Of a DNA stretch of 64,000 nt, positions 58,662 through 64,000 are shown one piece after another. Made by a program: the position numbers and the translations under genes. The stretch comes from an uncultured Atopobiaceae bacterium. GTDB taxonomy: Bacteria > Actinomycetota > Coriobacteriia > Coriobacteriales > Atopobiaceae. Positions within the stretch are counted from its first letter, which is position 1, and every line of letters starts with the position of its first letter. The notes beneath the pieces are model-generated. The model saw only the letters and a list, made by a program, of their open reading frames with translations, was not told the origin of the DNA and ran no database searches. The stretch spans positions 62,311-126,310 of the forward strand of contig CAJTTF010000002.1 of NCBI GenBank assembly GCA_910579165.1, read 5' to 3'.

Positions 58662-60956
58662 CTACTTCTTGTACCGCTTTCTCTGTGGGCGTTTGCGCGA
58701 CGCATGCGCAGAACCCTTCCGCCCACCACTCTTTAGCCGAGCAATAATGGCATCCTCATCGCTTCCCGTCAAGAGCTTCTGGACCTCAATAACCTCATCA
58801 CGGATGCCGGCGGCGGCCTCAAAGTCCATCGCCTCAGAAGCGGCTTGCATCTCTGCCTCCAGATTAGCAATAATTGCTTGAGCTTCGTCCTTGGGCAGGC
58901 TTTTTAGCTCATTCGCAAGCTTCTGTGCACGCGACTCCCTCTCTCCTCCCGTTGCGGGCGAGAAGAACTCACCATGGTCCGTACCACCTGATCCGCGATC
59001 CTTTCCCTCAAGGGTAGCGGATGCCTCTTCAATGAAGCCCGTAATGTCGTTGATGGTCTTTTTGATGGTTTTCGGCTTAATGCCATGTTCTTTATTAAAT
59101 GCTTCCTGAATCTCACGACGACGTGCGGTCTCTTCAATGGCTTGACGCATAGAGTCGGTGATTTTATCGGCATACATAATGACTTCGCCAGAAGCATTAC
59201 GTGCGCCTCTTCCCATCGTTTGAATGAGCGAACGCCTATTGCGCAAGAATCCTTCCTTATCCGCGTCGAGAATGGCCACGAGCGATACCTCAGGGATATC
59301 AAGGCCTTCGCGCAGCAAATTGATTCCTACAAGAACATCGATCTTTCCCATTCTGAGATCACGGATAATATCAACGCGTTCAAGCGTTCCCGTATCGGAA
59401 TGCATATAGTTGGATTTGATACCAAGGTCTAAGAGATGATCGTTGAGATCTTCTGCCATCCTTTTTGTGAGCGTTGTGACGAGCACGCGCTCCTTGTTTC
59501 CAACGCGTTCTTTGATTTCTGATGTCAGATCATCAATTTGTCCCCGGATAGGTCGCACATCTACCTTGGGATCGAGAAGGCCGGTGGGACGGTTAATCAT
59601 CTCAACATAGCGCTTAGAAACAGACTCCTCATATTCTCCCGGCGTGGCAGAGACATAGATAAACTGGGGAATACGTGCCTCAAACTCATCAAATCGAAGC
59701 GGACGATTATCCAGGGCGGAAGGAAGGCGAAACCCATGCTCTACGAGGGTAATTTTGCGCGACCGGTCGCCCTCGTGCATACCTCGAATTTGTGGGATCG
59801 TAACGTGTGACTCATCCACAATGCAAATCATATCCTTAGGAAAATAGTCGATTAAGGTATAGGGAGGCTCTCCTGGACGACGTCCATCCAAGTGGCGCGA
59901 GTAGTTCTCAATGCCCGTACAAAATCCCATCGTCTCAAGCATCTCTAAATCGTATGTAGTCCGTTGCGAAAGGCGCTGCGCCTCAAGGAGTTTATCGGCA
60001 CTTTTGAGCTCACGGACGCGCTGTCCCAGCTCATCGGAGATGGATTTGAGCGCTTGATTCACACGCGGGCGCTCGGTTACGTAGTGCGAGGCAGGCCAGA
60101 TGGGAATCGCATTAAATTCCTGCAGTATATCTCCTGTAACCTCATCAATCTCTGCAATTTTTTCAATCACATCACCAAAAAACTCAACATGAAGAGGATG
60201 CTCAGCATAGGGCGGAAACACATCCACAGAATCGCCCTTAACCCTAAAGGTGCCACGAGCAAGATCAATGTCATTGCGATCATATTGGATGCCGATAAGA
60301 CTTTTGATGAATTCATCACGCTCAAGGGGAGTATCGCGCGAAATCGTAGGAGCAAGACCAGCGTACGTTTCAGGAGAGCCAATGCCGTAGATACAAGACA
60401 CGGATGCCACCACGATGACGTCACGCCTGGAGAGCAGCGAAGCCGTAGCCTGATGACGGAGCTTCTCAACTTCCTCGTTGATGCTGGCGTCTTTCTCGAT
60501 ATAGGTATCAGATTGCGGAACATAGGCCTCTGGCTGATAATAGTCGTAGTAGGAAACAAAGTAGACGACGGCGTTGTTGGGGAACATCTCGCGCATCTCT
60601 GCTGCTACTTGTGCCGCAAGCGTTTTGTTGGGCTCCAAGATAAGAGCTGGACGATTGAGCTTTTCGATCGTCTTAGCCATGGTATAGGTTTTTCCAGAAC
60701 CCGTAACTCCCATGAGGGTTTGGTAGCGTAGCCCCTCTTCAATGCCGCCGGCCAGCTTTTGAATGGCTTCCGGCTGATCTCCTGCAGGTTCATAGGGAGT
60801 CTCAACGCGCAGGGCGCGCCCTTTTCCTTCTACACCAAAACGCCTTAGCTGATCAGCAACTTCTTGATGATTGCCTGCAAGAGCTGCGTCAGAATCTGTG
60901 TTGCCACTAGGACTGGGGTTATCGCTAAGATAGTTGTGAGACTTGTTGTTAGGCAT
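58662..60956 (-). CDS. uvrB: UvrABC system protein B
   Basis: Helicase-like damage-verification protein, 764 residues. Walker A GVTGSGKTYTMA near residue 80, the Tyr-rich beta-hairpin VSYYDYYQPEAYVP, DEAD-like VDESHVT, motif VI TMGRGARN near 590, and a C-terminal UVR domain (ANLEAEMQAASEAMDFEAA) that contacts UvrC. It begins with about 40 extra Asn/Ser-rich residues. The ATG at 60956 with AGAGGGAA overlaps the transglycosylase stop by eight bases. The C-terminal 25 residues are Lys/Arg-rich. Confidence 0.98.
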   Translation of the reverse strand: MPNNKSHNYLSDNPSPSGNTDSDAALAGNHQEVADQLRRFGVEGKGRALRVETPYEPAGDQPEAIQKLAGGIEEGLRYQTLMGVTGSGKTYTMAKTIEKLNRPALILEPNKTLAAQVAAEMREMFPNNAVVYFVSYYDYYQPEAYVPQSDTYIEKDASINEEVEKLRHQATASLLSRRDVIVVASVSCIYGIGSPETYAGLAPTISRDTPLERDEFIKSLIGIQYDRNDIDLARGTFRVKGDSVDVFPPYAEHPLHVEFFGDVIEKIAEIDEVTGDILQEFNAIPIWPASHYVTERPRVNQALKSISDELGQRVRELKSADKLLEAQRLSQRTTYDLEMLETMGFCTGIENYSRHLDGRRPGEPPYTLIDYFPKDMICIVDESHVTIPQIRGMHEGDRSRKITLVEHGFRLPSALDNRPLRFDEFEARIPQFIYVSATPGEYEESVSKRYVEMINRPTGLLDPKVDVRPIRGQIDDLTSEIKERVGNKERVLVTTLTKRMAEDLNDHLLDLGIKSNYMHSDTGTLERVDIIRDLRMGKIDVLVGINLLREGLDIPEVSLVAILDADKEGFLRNRRSLIQTMGRGARNASGEVIMYADKITDSMRQAIEETARRREIQEAFNKEHGIKPKTIKKTINDITGFIEEASATLEGKDRGSGGTDHGEFFSPATGGERESRAQKLANELKSLPKDEAQAIIANLEAEMQAASEAMDFEAAAGIRDEVIEVQKLLTGSDEDAIIARLKSGGRKGSAHASRKRPQRKRYKK

Positions 60957-61599
60957 TAATTCCCTCTGGGTAGAGCTTAGCGTACTGAGCATAGGCCTCA
61001 GTTACATTATCTAAGTATGCCCGTGTCTCGGGGTAGGTAATCGTTTCCGAGAAATCGCTCTCCAGAAGAGTGGCGGTGGTGATCCAGGAACTCGCCGCAT
61101 TGGGGCCTGCGTTATAGGCTGCAATGGCCTCGTCCTGTGAGCTCGTGATGGAGAGGAGATAGCTGAGATAGCAGGTTCCATACATGATATTAGTGCGAGA
61201 GTTTGCAAGATCATCCGTAGAATAACGGCTGCTGTTGATTAGTCCGCGCGAAGCACACTCCTCTGCGGTCTGCGGCATCATCTGCATAAGCCCAATCGCG
61301 CCAGCTGGACTTTTTGCCGCTTCTTGCCAGTTGGACTCAATCTTGATGACTGCACAAATGAGGTACTCGTCTACGTCATATGCCTCAGAAGCAGCCACGA
61401 TTGTCTCGGGATACTTAACGGGATAAAAGAGCGAGCGCTGCATCTGGTTGGGCATAGCAGCAAAAAAGAGAGCAATGCATATAAGCAGCGTACAAATAGT
61501 GATTGGGATGGCTCTAAACCATCGCCAAAATTTGAGTTTCTTACGGGGTAGAGGCCGCACAAGGTGCGCAATGAAGGGATTTCTGCGTGTGGGGCTCAT
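60949..61599 (-). CDS. membrane-anchored lytic transglycosylase (SLT family)
   Basis: Cleaves peptidoglycan to anhydromuropeptides. An N-terminal basic stretch and single membrane segment (~32-50) anchor it; the SLT domain starts near 65 with catalytic Glu in AVIKIESNW, followed by SPAGAIGLMQMMPQTA and AYNAGPNA. 216 residues. Close in design to YjbJ-type enzymes of Gram-positive bacteria. The start overlaps the coaE stop as ATGA. Confidence 0.92.
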   Translation of the reverse strand: MSPTRRNPFIAHLVRPLPRKKLKFWRWFRAIPITICTLLICIALFFAAMPNQMQRSLFYPVKYPETIVAASEAYDVDEYLICAVIKIESNWQEAAKSPAGAIGLMQMMPQTAEECASRGLINSSRYSTDDLANSRTNIMYGTCYLSYLLSITSSQDEAIAAYNAGPNAASSWITTATLLESDFSETITYPETRAYLDNVTEAYAQYAKLYPEGINA

Positions 61600-62225
61600 A
61601 CGGTATTACTATCCTTTGCGCGGCTAACAATAGCGGAGGCCGCTTCCTCCAAATCAAATGGATCACCGGTGTTGTGTATAACGCTTGAGAAGAACGGTTG
61701 GTTTGAAGATGCTATCCTCACCAGTTCCTCATCGCTTGGCTGCAATGCGGCGCGCTGCGTAAAATCCTGCGGAGACATGCCTTTCTTTTCTGCACGCTCA
61801 AGACGCTGAGCGAGAGGAGCCTTCAGCACAACAATTTCGTCTGCAAGATTGAGCGCTTCTCCCATTCTATCCAGGCAGGGAATCTCTACTATGCATAGGA
61901 CATGGGGAGACTCTTGTTTTATGCGTGAAAGGTTCCTTTTGAGCTCAGTAAATATTGCGGGAAGCTCTATAGCTTCTAGCTGGCGCGTTGCTTCCTTGGT
62001 GGCAAACGCTTTACGTGCGAGCAGACCACGCCTCAGATTACCTTCAGAATCCAGGACATCATCACCAAAGATTTGAGCAATCTCCTCTAAGAGCGGAGAA
62101 CCCGTGGCAAGGACTTTACGCGAAACTTCGTCTAGATCAATGCGAATAGCGCCCTTAGTTTGCAGGAGGCTCGCAAGTGTTGATTTACCACTTGCAATGC
62201 CTCCTGCTAGAAATACAACATACAT
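61596..62225 (-). CDS. coaE: dephospho-CoA kinase
   Basis: Last step of coenzyme A synthesis. P-loop FLAGGIASGKST at residues ~5-16, then IDLDEVSRKVL and the VEIPCLDRMG-type LID region. 209 residues. The ATG at 62225 begins the P-loop strand directly; a TTG ten codons earlier is less likely. It follows rpsA by 45 bases, a common actinobacterial pairing. The C-terminal GrpB domain seen in mycobacteria is absent. Confidence 0.92.
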   Translation of the reverse strand: MYVVFLAGGIASGKSTLASLLQTKGAIRIDLDEVSRKVLATGSPLLEEIAQIFGDDVLDSEGNLRRGLLARKAFATKEATRQLEAIELPAIFTELKRNLSRIKQESPHVLCIVEIPCLDRMGEALNLADEIVVLKAPLAQRLERAEKKGMSPQDFTQRAALQPSDEELVRIASSNQPFFSSVIHNTGDPFDLEEAASAIVSRAKDSNTV

Positions 62226-62270
62226 AGAAAACTCATCGTAGATGAGCCGGCACAAACTGCCAGGGACACG

Positions 62271-63812
62271 CTAGGCGCTCTCCCCTTCGCCGTCGGCCTT
62301 TTTATCAGCTGCTGCATCTTTGGCATCTGCCACAGAGTCCTTCTCTTCCTCCTTGGCTTCATCTGCTTTAACATCCTTTTTAGGCTCTTCTTTAGGCTGT
62401 GACTCTGGCTTCGTCTCAGTCTCAGTCTCAGTCTCAGTCTCAGTCTCAGCCTCTTCCTTAGCCTCAGCCTTGGCCTCAGCTTCCTTGTCTTTAGCCTCGT
62501 CCTTGGCATCCTCGCCCTTAGTCTCAGTAGAAAGGCCAGCCGATTCTGCCAGCTTCTTGGCAACCTCTGCGTCTAATGCATCGACGACCGTGGCACCACC
62601 GGTGCTCTTCACGGCTGCTTCACTCTCAGTGCCCGCGTCATCACCAGCATCTCCATCCTCGCTCTTCTGAGCAGGAACATCCTCGCGACCCTCAACCTTG
62701 ATTTCAATGCCAAGGTCAGCCGCAGCTTCCTTCATAGAGAGAGAAATGCGACGGCGTTCAAGGTCAACGTCCATAACTTTTACTTTGACAGGTTCGCCCA
62801 CCTTGGTAACCTGTGCAGGTGCATCAATATGGCCAGGAGCCATCTCAGAGATGTGCACAAGACCCTCAACACCTTCACTCAGGTCTACAAAGGCACCAAA
62901 GGGCACAAGCTTAGTGATGGTTCCGTCCACAATGTTGCCCACAGGGTACTTCTCGACAAGAGCAGCCCATGGATCTTCTTGCGTCTGCTTAAGTCCAAGA
63001 GAAATACGCTCGCGGTTCAAATCAACCTCAAGAACTTCAACATCAACCTCGTCGCCTACCTTGACAACTTCAGAAGGATGATTGATGTGGTTCCAGGAAA
63101 GTTCTGAAATGTGAATAAGGCCGTCAAGACCGCCCAAATCCACGAAAGCACCAAAGTCCACGAGAGAAGAAATCGTTCCCTTAAGACGCATGCCAGTCTG
63201 GAGCTTGGCCAGGATTTCGCTGCGTTCTGCCCTACGAGCATCTTCCAAAATGGCACGACGTGAAAGAACAACGTTATTGCGGTTGCGATCCATTTCGATA
63301 ATGCGTGCCTCAATTTTGGTGCCCAAGAACGTGTTTAAATCGTGCACACGGCGAAGGTCAACCAGGGATGCGGGTAAGAAGCCGCGGAGGCCAATATCAA
63401 GGATAAGGCCGCCTTTAACCACTTCAATGACCTCACCCTCAACCGGTTGGCCATTGTTAAACAGATCCTCAACACGCTTCCAGGCATGCTCATATTCTGC
63501 ACGCTTCTTAGAAAGGATGAGGCGGCCATCTTTGTCCTCTTTCTGAAGGACTAAGCACTCAATAGTCTCCCCCACAGATACAATCTCATCAGGATTTGTA
63601 TCCTTTCTGATGGAGAGTTCTTTGGCGGGAATGACACCTTCGGACTTAAAACCAATGTCCACAAGTACCTCGTCGTGCTCAATCTGCACAACAGTGCCCG
63701 TCACCAAATCACCATCATCAAACATAGAGATTGTGGAGTCGATCAAGGAATTCATATCCCCTTGCTCGACATCTTCATACGAAAACACGGATGGATTTTG
63801 AAGCTCACTCAC
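62271..63812 (-). CDS. rpsA: 30S ribosomal protein S1
   Basis: mRNA-binding ribosomal protein, 513 residues. Four S1 repeats in series (starting near residues 33, 120, 207 and 292; for example GTISSLVDFGAFVDLGGLDG and GTITKLVPFGAFVDL), the usual number for actinobacteria. After ~375 comes a 135-residue acidic and Lys/Ala-rich tail, including a Glu-Thr dipeptide repeat. The start is GTG at 63812 with AGGGG seven bases upstream. The 188 bases to the right edge are its upstream region, holding a pair of direct repeats and a TTATAC-like -10. Confidence 0.95.
   Translation of the reverse strand: MSELQNPSVFSYEDVEQGDMNSLIDSTISMFDDGDLVTGTVVQIEHDEVLVDIGFKSEGVIPAKELSIRKDTNPDEIVSVGETIECLVLQKEDKDGRLILSKKRAEYEHAWKRVEDLFNNGQPVEGEVIEVVKGGLILDIGLRGFLPASLVDLRRVHDLNTFLGTKIEARIIEMDRNRNNVVLSRRAILEDARRAERSEILAKLQTGMRLKGTISSLVDFGAFVDLGGLDGLIHISELSWNHINHPSEVVKVGDEVDVEVLEVDLNRERISLGLKQTQEDPWAALVEKYPVGNIVDGTITKLVPFGAFVDLSEGVEGLVHISEMAPGHIDAPAQVTKVGEPVKVKVMDVDLERRRISLSMKEAAADLGIEIKVEGREDVPAQKSEDGDAGDDAGTESEAAVKSTGGATVVDALDAEVAKKLAESAGLSTETKGEDAKDEAKDKEAEAKAEAKEEAETETETETETETKPESQPKEEPKKDVKADEAKEEEKDSVADAKDAAADKKADGEGESA
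62413..62448 (-). repeat. hexanucleotide tandem repeat in rpsA
   Basis: Six perfect copies of GTCTCA (plus-strand reading) encode alternating Glu and Thr in the S1 tail. The unit is two codons, so slippage would change tail length without shifting the frame. Confidence 0.95.
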
Positions 63813-63905
63813 TTCGGTCCCCTTTCAGGTTTGGGACCCTAGGAAGAACGGAAAAGGCGGAGATTAACGCAGGTGACGAGGTATAAATCGAGGTGGACAG
63901 ATACG

Positions 63906-63939
63906 TCGTTGTTTACAGTTATTCTCGTGGTTTACAGTT
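63906..63939 (-). repeat. 15-bp direct repeat upstream of rpsA
   Basis: On the minus strand AACTGTAAACCACGA (63939-63925) and AACTGTAAACAACGA (63920-63906) are 19 bases apart and differ at one base. The core matches the repeats in front of nanE. Confidence 0.65.
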
Positions 63940-64000
63940 CATGCTCTGGGGCCTACATTTCTTTACACAACACCTGGTGTTTTATCAGATGCGTGCCTTG

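Noticed and set aside
62413..62448. CRISPR-like repeat array
   Set aside because: The repeats are six-base perfect tandems inside rpsA with no spacers and no cas genes.

Overview
The window reads as a chromosomal segment of a moderately low-GC actinobacterium. Three things point to the Coriobacteriia (Atopobium/Lancefieldella/Olsenella type): the uvrB-uvrA ... uvrC-rapZ-whiA-gap-pgk-tpiA-secG order, which is actinobacterial; an anaerobic, fermentative gene set (acetate kinase, FeoAB, a three-part glycerol-3-phosphate oxidation module with DUF1667); and several gene fusions. The taxon is an inference from content and was not confirmed by any search. Nearly all genes lie on the minus strand. 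I see no prophage, insertion sequence or CRISPR array.

Layout from low to high coordinates. 1-3.5 kb: trmFO > xerC > rpsB (rpsB runs off the left edge). 3.7-4.5 kb: a LOG-family gene (+), then tRNA-Glu and tRNA-Gln. 4.5-8.2 kb: a CCA-adding enzyme fused to a glutamate-cysteine-ligase-like domain, and a YigZ/IMPACT protein. 8.2-8.6 kb: RNase P RNA (+). 8.8-11.8 kb: an SDR dehydrogenase, the infC-rpmI-rplT translation operon with a hairpin attenuator in its leader, and divergent xpt. 11.8-18.6 kb: tRNA-Leu, an MBL-fold hydrolase, a long RelA/SpoT protein and a RecJ nuclease fused to a DEAH helicase. 18.5-24.8 kb: ackA, a HIT protein, xseBA, a membrane zinc peptidase, rnd, and a divergent degenerate lipid-kinase homologue. 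24.9-32.3 kb: a glycerol operon (two flavoproteins, DUF1667, glpK) running into fchA-folD-rfbA. 32.5-33.0 kb: a cluster of tRNA-Val (-), tRNA-Gly and tRNA-Cys (+). 33.0-36.3 kb: a partner-switching pair, namely a SpoIIE-type phosphatase and a STAS-HATPase fusion. 36.4-45.4 kb: tRNA-Leu, feoAB and oppABCDF. 45.4-50.2 kb: secG, the lower-glycolysis genes and whiA. 50.2-63.8 kb: rapZ, uvrC, nanE, murJ, uvrA, uvrB, a lytic transglycosylase, coaE and rpsA.

How the genes work together. Glycerol is phosphorylated by GlpK and oxidised by the flavoprotein module, feeding triose phosphate into TpiA/Gap/Pgk. Acetate kinase gives ATP from acetyl phosphate. The Opp system imports peptides. One-carbon folate chemistry appears split between a FolD that has lost its cyclohydrolase residues and a separate FchA. 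The three Uvr proteins, RecJ-helicase and exonuclease VII cover DNA repair.

The most noteworthy items are the Cca/GCS2 fusion, the FolD/FchA division of labour, the RecJ-helicase fusion, the fused anti-sigma/antagonist protein, a histone-H1-like repeat tail on OppD, a partial duplication of the tRNA-Val 3' end, the infC attenuator with a competing fold, and a short repeat family shared by the upstream regions of nanE and rpsA.
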